The notes beneath the pieces are model-generated. The model saw nothing but the letters and a program-made list of their open reading frames with translations. It was not told the origin of the DNA and did not search any database. DNA of 64,000 nucleotides from Mucilaginibacter polytrichastri. Its GTDB lineage: Bacteria > Bacteroidota > Bacteroidia > Sphingobacteriales > Sphingobacteriaceae. Of this stretch, positions 1 to 8,713 are shown in pieces; the first letter of the stretch is position 1; every line of letters starts with the position of its first letter. Location of the stretch: the NCBI RefSeq assembly GCF_001911425.1, contig NZ_MPPL01000001.1, positions 5,146,912 through 5,210,911 on the forward strand. Direction: 5' to 3'. The translations under genes and the position numbers were made by a program.

Positions 1-1475
1 CGGTATGCTTGCCAACCTCCGAAGGTTTAAAACATAAATTGATCGGCACTTATCCGTTAGGTACCGAAAAAGAAGCTAACGAAGCCCTGGTTGCCGCCAT
101 GAAAGCTTACGACAATGGCCGGGGCGAATGGCCGACTATGAGCGTAGAGGGCCGCATTAAGTGTATGCAAAAGTTTGTGTACAAAATGGTAGAGCAGCGC
201 AACCTGGTTGTGCGCCTGCTAATGTGGGAGATCGGCAAATCATATACCGACTCCACCAAAGAGTTTGACCGCACGGTAGATTATATTAACCAAACTATTG
301 ATGCATTGAAAGAACTCGACCGTTCGTCATCGCGGTTTGAGATTGCCGAAGGCGTAATGGCGCAAACCCGCCGCGCCCCTATTGGTGTGGTGCTTTGTAT
401 GGGGCCGTTCAACTATCCGCTTAACGAAACCTTTACCACGCTGATCCCCGCTATTATAATGGGCAATACCATCCTCTTTAAACCGCCTAAACACGGTACG
501 CTTTTACACTATCCATTGTTAAGGGCTTTTCAGGAAGCATTCCCGGCGGGGGTGGTTAATACGGTATATGGCCGCGGAGCCAATGTTACCCCCGCCTTAA
601 TGGAGAGTGGCAACATTAATGTGCTGGCGTTCATCGGTTCGAGTAAGGTGGCTAATGATTTAAAGAAGCGCCACCCCAAAAGCAACCGCTTACGTGCTGT
701 ATTAAGCCTGGATGCAAAAAATGCAGCTATTGTTACCAAAAATGCCGATCTGAAACTGGCGGTAAGCGAATGTGTGTTAGGCGCGTTATCATTTAACGGG
801 CAGCGTTGCACAGCATTAAAGATCATCCACGTACATAAAGATGTAGCCGAAGAATTTTTGAAATTACTAAGTGAGGCCGTTAACTCATTGGTACCCGGCA
901 TGCCATGGATTAAGGGCGTTAATATAACCCCGGTAGCAGAGCCTACCAAGCCGGGTTATTTGCAGGCTTGTATTAATGATGCCATTGCACATGGTGCCAG
1001 GGTGGTAAATGAAAACGGTGGAACAACTGTAGAATCTTTTGTATTCCCAGCCGTGGTTTACCCGGTTAAAAAAGAGATGAAGTTATACCTCGAAGAGCAG
1101 TTTGGCCCGGTGATACCGGTATTGCCTTTCGAGAGTATAGAAGAACCGATTCAGTACCAGATAGATTCGCCGCATGGCATGCAGGTGAGTATATTTAGTA
1201 ACGATGCCAAAGAGGTATCTTCGCTCATAGATCCATTTGTTAACCTGGTGAGCCGGGTAAATATCAACAGCCAATCGCAGCGCGGGCCGGATGTGTTCCC
1301 TTTTACCGGCCGTAAAGATAGCGCCGAAGGAACCTTGTCTGTTCATGATGCCCTACGCTCATTCTCCATCCGCTCTTTAGTGGCCGCAAAAATGAATGAG
1401 GCCAACAAGAAGCTAATCAACGAAATTGTAAAAGATCACGATTCTAATTTCCTGAGCACAGATTTTATTTTTTAA
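1..1475 (+). CDS. gapN: NADP-dependent glyceraldehyde-3-phosphate dehydrogenase-like aldehyde dehydrogenase (5' truncated)
   Basis: ALDH superfamily enzyme of the non-phosphorylating GAPDH (GapN) branch, which oxidises glyceraldehyde-3-phosphate to 3-phosphoglycerate with NADP. Seen: a GPFNYPLN segment, a KPPKHG cofactor-binding segment, the catalytic-cysteine motif NGQRCTALK, EEQFGPV, and a C-terminal RGPDVFPF block that resembles plant GapN. The frame is open to the left edge and the first in-frame start candidate is TTG at 9, so the gene most probably begins outside the window and lacks roughly the first 30-50 residues. The usual ALDH general-base segment (ELGGK) reads LSLDAKN here, so the glutamate is absent from its usual place. 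A bidirectional terminator follows. Family assignment is firm; exact substrate is inferred. Confidence 0.85.
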   Translation, partial: VCLPTSEGLKHKLIGTYPLGTEKEANEALVAAMKAYDNGRGEWPTMSVEGRIKCMQKFVYKMVEQRNLVVRLLMWEIGKSYTDSTKEFDRTVDYINQTIDALKELDRSSSRFEIAEGVMAQTRRAPIGVVLCMGPFNYPLNETFTTLIPAIIMGNTILFKPPKHGTLLHYPLLRAFQEAFPAGVVNTVYGRGANVTPALMESGNINVLAFIGSSKVANDLKKRHPKSNRLRAVLSLDAKNAAIVTKNADLKLAVSECVLGALSFNGQRCTALKIIHVHKDVAEEFLKLLSEAVNSLVPGMPWIKGVNITPVAEPTKPGYLQACINDAIAHGARVVNENGGTTVESFVFPAVVYPVKKEMKLYLEEQFGPVIPVLPFESIEEPIQYQIDSPHGMQVSIFSNDAKEVSSLIDPFVNLVSRVNINSQSQRGPDVFPFTGRKDSAEGTLSVHDALRSFSIRSLVAAKMNEANKKLINEIVKDHDSNFLSTDFIF

Positions 1476-1498
1476 AATCAGATAAGCTATATAATTAT

Positions 1499-1535
1499 AA
1501 AACAGGCATCGCTTAGTGCGATGCCTGTTTTCTTT
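1499..1535. terminator. bidirectional intrinsic terminator
   Basis: Perfect 12-bp stem (AACAGGCATCGC / GCGATGCCTGTT) with a 5-nt loop. T-rich tracts on both sides suit the convergent gapN-like and FKBP genes. Confidence 0.85.
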
Positions 1536-2281
1536 TAGTGCGTTTCCGGCGATTTTATTTTTAATAGTTCGATGTCAAAAATAAGAACCGTATAAGGCTG
1601 TATCTCATCGCTCAAATTCATATCGCCGTAGGCTAATTGATAGGGAATAAAAAAGCGATATTTGGCACCAACATTCATCAGTTGCAGGCCTTCGGTCCAG
1701 CCTTTAATTACATCGCCAACAGCGGTTGTAATAGGTTCGTTCCGATCATATGAACTATCGAATTTTTTACCGCTGATTACGGTTCCGTTATAATGTGCAG
1801 TTACCGTATCTGTTAATTGGGCAGACGGGCCAGTACCTGGGGTTAAAATAATGTATTGTAAGCCATCGGGCAAGGTTACTACCCCGGGCTTGTTTTTATT
1901 GGCTGCCAAAAAATTGTTGCCTTCGGCGATGTTAGCTATGTATTTGTTTTTCAGGTTATTGCCAATTGCAGCTTTGCTTTGTTGCGGTGTTAGCAATAAT
2001 GTGCGGCCGTTCAGCTCATCGTCGATGGCCTTACCCAGGGCGGCGTAATTCAAAGTTTTTAAGCCGCGTTCTTGCAAGTCTTTAGTGAGCTTTACCGATC
2101 TGCGTTTCGATAGCTCGTAAAGCAGGCTCATGCCATAGGCATAACTGGCAGAGTCGAGCCGGGTTTTTAAAGTATAACTTTCTACACTCGCTTTCTTTTT
2201 AGCGGCTGTGTGTTTTTTTACCTGGGCATAGCTGCTCAGGCAGCACAAGGCAGAAATAAGGGTTAAGGCAGTTTTTTTCAT
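1535..2281 (-). CDS. FKBP-type peptidyl-prolyl cis-trans isomerase, exported
   Basis: Prolyl isomerase, 248 residues, starting with a signal peptide (MKKTALTLISALCCLSSYAQ) and so acting in the periplasm or at the envelope. Residues about 35-125 form the helical FKBP N-terminal dimerisation-type region. The C-terminal FKBP fold is seen in VTAHYNGTVISGKKFDSSYDR, the IKGWTEGLQLM block and the YRFFIPYQLAYG block. This is the Mip/FkpA-like arrangement of a periplasmic folding chaperone. It converges on the gapN-like gene through a shared terminator, and the FAH-family gene lies 48 nt upstream on the same strand, so the two may be co-transcribed. Its client proteins cannot be told from the sequence. 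Confidence 0.9.
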   Translation of the reverse strand: MKKTALTLISALCCLSSYAQVKKHTAAKKKASVESYTLKTRLDSASYAYGMSLLYELSKRRSVKLTKDLQERGLKTLNYAALGKAIDDELNGRTLLLTPQQSKAAIGNNLKNKYIANIAEGNNFLAANKNKPGVVTLPDGLQYIILTPGTGPSAQLTDTVTAHYNGTVISGKKFDSSYDRNEPITTAVGDVIKGWTEGLQLMNVGAKYRFFIPYQLAYGDMNLSDEIQPYTVLIFDIELLKIKSPETH

Positions 2282-2329
2282 TCAATCTGTAATTTCATCT
2301 AAATATAGTAATTTGAGGCACAGCTTAAA

Positions 2330-3187
2330 TTATACTTGGCCGTAAGCTTGCACAGTTTGCCGTTGTGATCCTAGTCCATCAATCCCCAACTCCATTATAT
2401 CACCTGGTTTTAAAAATACGGGAGGCTTTAACCCAATCCCAGATCCGGCGGGTGTGCCGGTTGATACGATATCGCCGGGTAGCAAAGTCATAAATTGGGT
2501 AATGTAGGCTACCAGATAATGTGTTTTAAAGATCATATCGGCGGTGGTGCCGTTCTGCATCAGCTCGCCGTTAAGCTTTAGCCAGATATGCAGGTTGTCA
2601 ATATCCGGCATTTCATCGGGCGTAACTATATAAGGCCCTATGGGTGCAAAGGTATCGCAGCCTTTGCCCTTATCCCAGGTGCCATTGCGCTCAAACATAA
2701 AAGCACGCTCCGATACATCGTTATGCAGCACATAGCCGGCTATGTAATTTTTTACATCGGCCTCCTTTATATAAGAAGCCTTTTTGCCTATCACCACGGC
2801 CAACTCAGTTTCCCAATCTGTTTTTTCAGAACCTTGAGGGATAGTGATTGCATCATTCGGGCCGTTTAAAGCTGTGTTGCTTTTAATAAAGATCACCGGT
2901 TCTGATGGAATTTTTGCACCTACCTCAATAGCATGGTCGGTATAATTAAGGCCTACACAAACAATTTTTGATGGCCGGGCAATAGGGCTGCCCAGGCGGA
3001 TATCGCCGGCAACTTTAATCAAGTCACTCTTTTTATCTGCAAGTAGTGTTTCTAACCGCTGTATACCATTATTGGTAAAAAATGTCTCGTTGTAATCATC
3101 TATGTAGGCGGATACATCATATCGGGTATCGTCAATGAGTACTCCTGGCTTCTCCTGGTCTGCTTGTCCGTAGCGTATTAATTTCAT
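2330..3187 (-). CDS. fumarylacetoacetate hydrolase family protein
   Basis: FAH superfamily C-C bond hydrolase or 2-oxo-acid hydratase/decarboxylase, 285 residues. Seen: KIVCVGLNYTDHAIE, then a metal-binding stretch WETELAVVIGKKA, then GYVLHNDVSERAF, the KGCDTFAPIGPYIV segment, and a C-terminal block with STGTPAGSG. Length and motif order match the ureidoglycolate lyase / 2-keto-4-pentenoate hydratase-like branch. The acidic residues of WETE are expected to hold a divalent metal. The start ATG at 3187 lies 33 nt from the divergent lipoprotein ATG, so the two genes share a short promoter region. The substrate cannot be named: aromatic-degradation partners are absent nearby. Confidence 0.88.
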   Translation of the reverse strand: MKLIRYGQADQEKPGVLIDDTRYDVSAYIDDYNETFFTNNGIQRLETLLADKKSDLIKVAGDIRLGSPIARPSKIVCVGLNYTDHAIEVGAKIPSEPVIFIKSNTALNGPNDAITIPQGSEKTDWETELAVVIGKKASYIKEADVKNYIAGYVLHNDVSERAFMFERNGTWDKGKGCDTFAPIGPYIVTPDEMPDIDNLHIWLKLNGELMQNGTTADMIFKTHYLVAYITQFMTLLPGDIVSTGTPAGSGIGLKPPVFLKPGDIMELGIDGLGSQRQTVQAYGQV

Positions 3188-3220
3188 AGGGTATGCGTAT
3201 CTTGTGTGCTGTTTTCAAAT

Positions 3221-3640
3221 ATGAAAAAATCTCTGTGGTTATTGTGTTTTATTTGTTTAGGGTGTGCAAAAAAGTCCGCTCAGCCGCATTTAAAAGTAAG
3301 TGTGCTGAACGCGAATACCATAAACTTTGGTAACATAGACTATAATACGCTGGCAAACCTGCACCAGGATAGCCTTAACACCGCCGAATGGCAGGCTATT
3401 TTACCCGTTTACCGCATGCCTGCCGATACCGATATGAAAGATTTTGTGCTACCCCAACCCGGTAAATATGCATTTAAAAATAACCAGTTAATTTTTTCGG
3501 CAGATACGCCATTTCTGGGGCATAGCCTATATTTTGCCCGTTACTATCGCCTGCACGATGAAAGCAATGCCTGGGATGTAATGAAGGGAAAATGGAAACG
3601 CGGTACTCCTCAATACGTTGAGTGTACTTTTACACCTTAA
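3221..3640 (+). CDS. small predicted lipoprotein of unknown function
   Basis: About 139 residues. The ATG at 3221 is preferred over the in-frame GTG at 3206 because it begins a canonical signal sequence (MKKSLWLLCFICLGC) whose Cys15 could be lipidated, although the lipobox (ICLG-C) is not ideal. The mature part has no motif I recognise; it contains a DMKDFVLPQPGKYAF segment and ends in a WDVMKGKWKRGTP stretch. It probably sits in the envelope. It is divergent from the FAH-family gene and is followed by the rimP promoter/terminator region. Confidence 0.6.
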   Translation: MKKSLWLLCFICLGCAKKSAQPHLKVSVLNANTINFGNIDYNTLANLHQDSLNTAEWQAILPVYRMPADTDMKDFVLPQPGKYAFKNNQLIFSADTPFLGHSLYFARYYRLHDESNAWDVMKGKWKRGTPQYVECTFTP

Positions 3641-3645
3641 ATTAC

Positions 3646-3675
3646 TTGAATATCAAATAAAAATTATTATGTTTG
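3646..3675 (+). promoter_or_regulatory. candidate promoter of the rimP-nusA-infB operon
   Basis: TTG at 3646-3648 and TATGTTTG at 3668-3675 fit the Bacteroidota -33 TTG / -7 TAnnTTTG pattern with 19 nt between them. The predicted start of transcription falls near 3682, just before the hairpin at 3685-3715. Confidence 0.5.
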
Positions 3676-3684
3676 CATTATCTG

Positions 3685-3715
3685 AAAAGAGGGGACAATT
3701 TGTCCCCTCTTTTTG
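3685..3715 (+). terminator. intrinsic terminator or leader attenuator upstream of rimP
   Basis: Perfect 11-bp stem (AGAGGGGACAA / TTGTCCCCTCT) followed directly by a T-run. It lies 45 nt after the lipoprotein stop and 23 nt before the rimP start. It can end the upstream transcript; if the promoter at 3646-3675 is real, it lies within the operon's own leader. Confidence 0.75.
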
Positions 3716-3737
3716 GTTTTATCAGTTAAACGATAGG

Positions 3738-4205
3738 ATGACGAATATTGAGAAGCGGGTTACAGAGCTGGTAGAGGAAAAACTAACCGAACTGCCCGAT
3801 CATTTTTTAGTTGATGTGAAAATGCACGCCAACGGCGATCTGATCATTTTGGTAGATGGCGACAAGGGTGCAGGTATTGATGCCTGTGCGCAAGTGAGCC
3901 GTTACGTAGGCTTTAAGTTAGAGGAAGAGAACACCATCGACAACCCCTACAACCTCGAGGTTTCGTCGCCGGGTATAGATACGCCGCTGAAACTAAACCG
4001 CCAGTATGTAAAAAATGTTGGCCGTACAGTAGCTGCTAAATTAGCAGACGGCAGTAACAAAGAAGGCAAGCTAACCGCGGTTGACGCTGATCAAATAACG
4101 ATAATAGCGCAAATAAAAATTAAAGGTAAAAAAGCTGAAGAAGCGGAAATTAACATCCCGTTCGATCAGATAACAGAAACAAAGGTTTTAATATCATTTA
4201 AATAA
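3738..4205 (+). CDS. rimP: ribosome maturation factor RimP
   Basis: Cytoplasmic 30S-subunit maturation factor, 155 residues. The ATG at 3738 is chosen because the longer frame upstream would run through the terminator hairpin and encodes nothing family-like. The N-terminal domain carries DHFLVDVKMHANGDLIILVD and the conserved YNLEVSSPGIDTPL block; the C-terminal Sm-like domain carries GRTVAAKLADGSNKEGKL. It is followed after 2 nt by nusA and then infB, the classical rimP-nusA-infB order, so it is the first gene of a translation/transcription-factor operon. Confidence 0.95.
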   Translation: MTNIEKRVTELVEEKLTELPDHFLVDVKMHANGDLIILVDGDKGAGIDACAQVSRYVGFKLEEENTIDNPYNLEVSSPGIDTPLKLNRQYVKNVGRTVAAKLADGSNKEGKLTAVDADQITIIAQIKIKGKKAEEAEINIPFDQITETKVLISFK

Positions 4206-4207
4206 AG

Positions 4208-5449
4208 ATGAGCACAACCAGTATTAATTTAATTGATTCTTTTCAGGAATTTAAAGATTTCAAAAACATTGACCGCCCTACCATGATGAGCGTTCTGGAA
4301 GACGTTTTCAGAAGCATGATCAGAAAAAAATATGGTACGGACGAAAATTGCGACGTAATTGTTAATACAGACAATGGTGACCTTGAAATTTGGCGCACAC
4401 GTACAGTAGTTGAAGATGGTTTCTCTGAGGATGATGACCTGGAGATTGAGCTTGCAGAAGCTTTAACCATTGATGCTGATCTGGAAGTTGGCGACGAGTA
4501 TGTAGAGCAGATTACCCTGGAAAGCTTTGGCCGCCGTGCAATTTTAGCCGCCCGACAAACTTTGGTGTCTAAAATTTTAGAACTGGAGAAAGACGAGATC
4601 TTCAAAAAATATAAAGATCGCGTAGGCGAAATTGTAACAGGAGAGGTTTACCAGGTTTGGAAAAAAGAAACTTTGGTGCTGGATGATGAAGGTAACGAAT
4701 TATTGCTGCCAAAATCTGAGCAGATCCCTGCCGATTATTTCAAAAAAGGCGATACGGTAAAAGCGGTGGTTAGCAAGGTAGATATGCTGAACAGCAACCC
4801 TAAGATCATCATTTCGCGTACTGCACCAGAATTTTTACAACGCTTATTCGAACTGGAAGTTCCTGAGATTTTTGACGGTTTAATTACCATTAAGAAAATT
4901 GTTCGCGAACCGGGCGAAAGAGCTAAAGTGGCTGTTGAATCTTATGATGACCGTATTGACCCGGTTGGTGCCTGCGTGGGTATGAAAGGTTCACGGATCC
5001 ATGGTATTGTTCGCGAATTGAAGAATGAGAACATAGACGTAATTAACTACACAAATAACCTGCAACTATACATACAGCGTGCTTTATCGCCTGCTAAGAT
5101 CACATCAATTAAATTAGATGATGATAAAAAAACAGCTGCAGTTTATTTAAAGCCCGATCAGGTGTCATTAGCTATCGGCCGTGGTGGACATAACATTAAA
5201 TTGGCAGGTAAATTGACAGGGTATGAAATAGATGTTTACCGTGAGGCTGACGAGCATGAGGAAGATGTGGATATCGAAGAGTTTTCAGATGAGATTGACA
5301 GCTGGATACTGGACGAATTTAAACGTATCGGTTTAGATACTGCAAAATCTGTATTGGCACTAACTGTTGGCGAATTGGTTAAACGTACTGATCTAGAAGA
5401 AGAAACCGTAAAAGATGTTTTGTCAATTCTGAATGCCGAATTTGAATAA
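4208..5449 (+). CDS. nusA: transcription termination/antitermination factor NusA
   Basis: RNA polymerase-associated elongation, pausing and termination factor, 413 residues. N-terminal RNAP-binding domain about 1-130; S1 domain about 138-201 (RVGEIVTGEVYQVWK); two KH domains about 230-345 with GACVGMKGSRI and AIGRGGHNIKLA. An acidic linker (EADEHEEDVDIEEF) leads to a short C-terminal helical region (about 362-413) resembling a single helix-hairpin-helix, so the paired AR repeats of proteobacterial NusA are absent, as is usual in this phylum. It sits 2 nt after rimP and 62 nt before infB. NusA autoregulation through the leader hairpin is a possibility, not shown. Confidence 0.96.
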   Translation: MSTTSINLIDSFQEFKDFKNIDRPTMMSVLEDVFRSMIRKKYGTDENCDVIVNTDNGDLEIWRTRTVVEDGFSEDDDLEIELAEALTIDADLEVGDEYVEQITLESFGRRAILAARQTLVSKILELEKDEIFKKYKDRVGEIVTGEVYQVWKKETLVLDDEGNELLLPKSEQIPADYFKKGDTVKAVVSKVDMLNSNPKIIISRTAPEFLQRLFELEVPEIFDGLITIKKIVREPGERAKVAVESYDDRIDPVGACVGMKGSRIHGIVRELKNENIDVINYTNNLQLYIQRALSPAKITSIKLDDDKKTAAVYLKPDQVSLAIGRGGHNIKLAGKLTGYEIDVYREADEHEEDVDIEEFSDEIDSWILDEFKRIGLDTAKSVLALTVGELVKRTDLEEETVKDVLSILNAEFE

Positions 5450-5474
5450 AATCGTTAAGCAGAATTAAAAATCG

Positions 5475-5482
5475 TATTTTTG
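5475..5482 (+). promoter_or_regulatory. possible internal -7 box before infB
   Basis: TATTTTTG matches TAnnTTTG and lies 30 nt before the infB ATG. No TTG is found at proper -33 spacing, so it is weak; it could give infB extra transcription independent of the rimP promoter. Confidence 0.35.
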
Positions 5483-5511
5483 CATAAATAGCACAGAGAA
5501 AGTAATAATAA

Positions 5512-8500
5512 ATGTCAGAAGACAAATCCATAAAATTATTTAAAGCAGCTAAGGAACTGAACATTGGTATAGGTACCATCGTAGAGTTTTTAGGTTCAAA
5601 AGGTTTCAAGGTAGATAAGCAGCCGAACTATAAACTCGACAGCGATATGTACACAAGCCTGTTGAAGCAATTTGGCGCTGATAAAATCATCAAGGAAGAA
5701 GCCAAGCAGATCAATATCGGCAAAATACGCCGTGACGAGCCTGGTTACGTCCCTGAAAAGGGTGCAGAGCCGCACTCTCCACGTTCAAAAGACTTTGAAC
5801 CTGAGGAAATATTGATCAAAAATGCTGGTCAGTTTTCTACACCTGCCCCGGCAGAGAAACCAAAGGCACAGCCAGAACCGGCTGCCGACCGTAACGATGG
5901 CTCTTTGCCTGGCGTTAAGGTAGTAGGTAAAATCGATCTTAACGATCTGAGCGGTAAAAACAACCGCCCCGAAGTTAAGGAAGAAGCCCCTGCTGCGCCT
6001 GAGGTTAAAGCACAGCCCGAACCGAAACCGGTTGCTGAGGTTGTTGCCCCTGTTAAGGAAGTGCCTGCCACGCCAGCGCCAGAAGTTGTTAAACCAACAC
6101 CCGCGCCGGCACCTGTAGCGCCGCCTGTTGCAGCCGAGCCGGAAGTTGTTAAACCAACGCCTCCGCCAGCCGCACCGGTAACGCCACCTGTTGTTGCAGC
6201 TGCACCTATTGCAGAAACACCGGCAGCACAAACACCTGCGCCTGTTGTAGCAGCAGTAGTTACGCCTGCCCCGGCAGCCGCAGCGCCTGAAGTACAAAAA
6301 CCAACTCCTCCACCTGCAGCCGCGCCAGCCCCTGTGGCCGCAGCACCAGTTGCACCGGAAGATGACGTGATCAGGGCAAAGGCAGATCGCCTGAGCGGAC
6401 CAAATATTATAGGAAAAATTGTATTGCCGGTAAACCCGCCTAAACGCGGGCCAGTGGCATCGTCATCAAATACAAATGCTGCCGATCAAAGGCGCAAGCG
6501 TAAACGCAAAGATACGCCGCCGGGTCAAAATCCGCAGCAAGGCCAGGGTAATAATAACCCACAAGGCCAGGGGCAACAAGGCGGGCCTGGTAATAACCAG
6601 CAACGCGGCCCTCATCCGGGTAATAATAATCGTCCGGGTGGTGGTTTCAACAATAACCGTCCGGGTGGTAATAACACCAGCCGCCCTCCTTTTGGCAACC
6701 GTGCTGCTACACCAAGCACCGGCCCTAAAGAAGAGCCTACAGAAAAAGAAATACAAGACCAAATTAAGGCAACGCTTGCCCGTTTAAGCGGGGCCGGTAA
6801 ATCTGGTAAATTCGCACAGCGCGCAAAATTCCGTCGTCAAAAACGTGATGATGTTGCTGCCAATGCGGAGGAAGATGCATTAGAACGCGAAGCGCAATCA
6901 AAGGTATTGAAGGTTACAGAGTTTGTTACGGCAAACGAGTTGGCTTCGATGATGGATGTGGGTGTAACCCAGATTATCTCTACCTGTATGAGCTTAGGTT
7001 TATTCGTATCTATTAACCAAAGGCTTGATGCCGAAACCCTGACCATTGTGGCCGAGGAGTTTGGCTACCAGATAGATTTTGTTAAACCAGAAGATGAAGA
7101 GTGGGATCTTGACGAACCGGATGCTCCTGAAGATCTGATTCCGCGCTCGCCGATCGTAACCATTATGGGTCACGTGGATCACGGTAAAACATCATTACTG
7201 GATTTTATCCGCAAAACAAACGTAATTGGTGGCGAAGCAGGTGGTATCACCCAGCACATCGGTGCTTACGAGGTTGTATTGCCGGAAAAAGGAAAGATTA
7301 CCTTCCTGGATACGCCGGGTCACGAAGCGTTTACCGCTATGCGTGCACGTGGTGCCCAGGTAACAGATATTGTTATTATTGTAATTGCTGCAGACGATAG
7401 TGTGATGCCGCAAACCCGCGAGGCCATAAACCACGCGCAGGCTGCAGGTGCACCAATCATATTTGCATTCAACAAAATAGATAAGCCAGGCGCTAACCCG
7501 GATAAGGTTCGTGAGCAATTATCTACCATGAACATTTTGGTGGAAGAATGGGGTGGTAAATACCAAACCCAGGAAATATCTGCCAAAAGCGGTTTAAATG
7601 TTGACCTGCTGCTTGAAAAAGTATTGCTGGAAGCAGAATTATTAGAACTGAAAGCTAACCCTAATAAACGTGCCGTAGGTACTGTTATTGAGGCAGCATT
7701 AGATAAAGGCCGCGGTATTGTAACAACTGTATTAGTACAGGCAGGTACATTACGTGTAGGTGACCCGATATTAGCAGGTTGCTATAGCGGACGTGTTAAA
7801 GCGTTATTTAACGAACGTGGTGCTCGTATTGAAGAGGTTGGCCCATCCGGACCGGTACAGGTTTTGGGTATGCAAGGTGCTCCTACAGCAGGTGATAAGT
7901 TCAACGCACTGGAAAGTGAAGTTGTAGCACGTGAAATTGCCAACAAACGTTTGCAATTACAACGCGAGCAAGGCTTACGTACACAGAAACACATTACACT
8001 GGATGAGATCGGTCGTCGTTTAGCTATCGGTAACTTTAAGGAACTTAATATTATTGTTAAGGGTGACGTGGATGGATCTATCGAGGCATTATCTGACTCG
8101 TTATTGAAACAATCTACAGATCAGATCCAGGTTAACATCATCTCTAAAGGAGTTGGTCAAATCTCCGAGTCTGATGTATTATTAGCTTCGGCTTCTGATG
8201 CCATCATCATCGGTTTCCAGGTACGCCCTTCTGCAAGTGCACGTAAACTGGCCGAGGCCGAGCAAATCGACATCAGGTTATATTCTATCATCTACGACGC
8301 GATCAACGAGATCAAGGCTGCGATGGAAGGTATGCTTGCACCAACATTTGAAGAGAAGATTGTGGCTAACGTAGAGATACGCGAAACCTTCAAGATCAGT
8401 AAGGTTGGTACCATTGCAGGTTGTATGGTGTTAGATGGTAAAATTACCCGTAACAGCAAAATCCGTATCGTACGTGATGGTGTTGTGATCTATACCGGCG

Positions 8501-8652
8501 AACTTGCTTCACTGAAACGTTATAAAGACGATGTGAAAGAAGTTAATGCAGGTTATGAGTGTGGTTTAAACATCCAGAACTTTAACAACATTGAAGAAGG
8601 TGACATTGTTGAAGCCTACGAAAATGTTGAAGTAAAGCGTAAAGTAAGCTAA
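5512..8652 (+). CDS. infB: translation initiation factor IF-2
   Basis: GTPase that places initiator tRNA on the ribosome, 1046 residues. An IF2 N-terminal subdomain (about 1-55) is followed by a long low-complexity linker: Ala/Pro/Val-rich at about 110-285, then a Gly/Asn/Gln-rich stretch at about 335-400. A second N-terminal module follows at about 470-535. The G domain starts near residue 545 with the P-loop GHVDHGKT, then DTPGHEAF and NKID. Domain II, III and a C-terminal fMet-tRNA-binding domain (GTIAGCMVLDGKI) complete it. It is the last gene of the operon, closed by a strong terminator 20 nt downstream. The linker composition varies widely in Bacteroidota and is not evidence of damage. 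Confidence 0.97.
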   Translation: MSEDKSIKLFKAAKELNIGIGTIVEFLGSKGFKVDKQPNYKLDSDMYTSLLKQFGADKIIKEEAKQINIGKIRRDEPGYVPEKGAEPHSPRSKDFEPEEILIKNAGQFSTPAPAEKPKAQPEPAADRNDGSLPGVKVVGKIDLNDLSGKNNRPEVKEEAPAAPEVKAQPEPKPVAEVVAPVKEVPATPAPEVVKPTPAPAPVAPPVAAEPEVVKPTPPPAAPVTPPVVAAAPIAETPAAQTPAPVVAAVVTPAPAAAAPEVQKPTPPPAAAPAPVAAAPVAPEDDVIRAKADRLSGPNIIGKIVLPVNPPKRGPVASSSNTNAADQRRKRKRKDTPPGQNPQQGQGNNNPQGQGQQGGPGNNQQRGPHPGNNNRPGGGFNNNRPGGNNTSRPPFGNRAATPSTGPKEEPTEKEIQDQIKATLARLSGAGKSGKFAQRAKFRRQKRDDVAANAEEDALEREAQSKVLKVTEFVTANELASMMDVGVTQIISTCMSLGLFVSINQRLDAETLTIVAEEFGYQIDFVKPEDEEWDLDEPDAPEDLIPRSPIVTIMGHVDHGKTSLLDFIRKTNVIGGEAGGITQHIGAYEVVLPEKGKITFLDTPGHEAFTAMRARGAQVTDIVIIVIAADDSVMPQTREAINHAQAAGAPIIFAFNKIDKPGANPDKVREQLSTMNILVEEWGGKYQTQEISAKSGLNVDLLLEKVLLEAELLELKANPNKRAVGTVIEAALDKGRGIVTTVLVQAGTLRVGDPILAGCYSGRVKALFNERGARIEEVGPSGPVQVLGMQGAPTAGDKFNALESEVVAREIANKRLQLQREQGLRTQKHITLDEIGRRLAIGNFKELNIIVKGDVDGSIEALSDSLLKQSTDQIQVNIISKGVGQISESDVLLASASDAIIIGFQVRPSASARKLAEAEQIDIRLYSIIYDAINEIKAAMEGMLAPTFEEKIVANVEIRETFKISKVGTIAGCMVLDGKITRNSKIRIVRDGVVIYTGELASLKRYKDDVKEVNAGYECGLNIQNFNNIEEGDIVEAYENVEVKRKVS

Positions 8653-8671
8653 GCGTTTAGTAAAGCACTAT

Positions 8672-8710
8672 AAAAGAAAAGGCCCGATATTTTATCGGGC
8701 CTTTTCTTTT
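8672..8710. terminator. bidirectional terminator after infB
   Basis: 17-bp perfect arms (AAAAGAAAAGGCCCGAT and its complement) around a short loop, with A-tract and T-tract on the two sides. It serves infB and the small convergent gene. Confidence 0.9.
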
Positions 8711-8713
8711 CAA

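Noticed and set aside
5785..6787. Long open frames on both strands inside infB
   Set aside because: They are composition shadows of the Ala/Pro- and Gly/Asn/Gln-rich linker of IF-2; their products are Cys/Arg- or Ile/Arg-rich nonsense.
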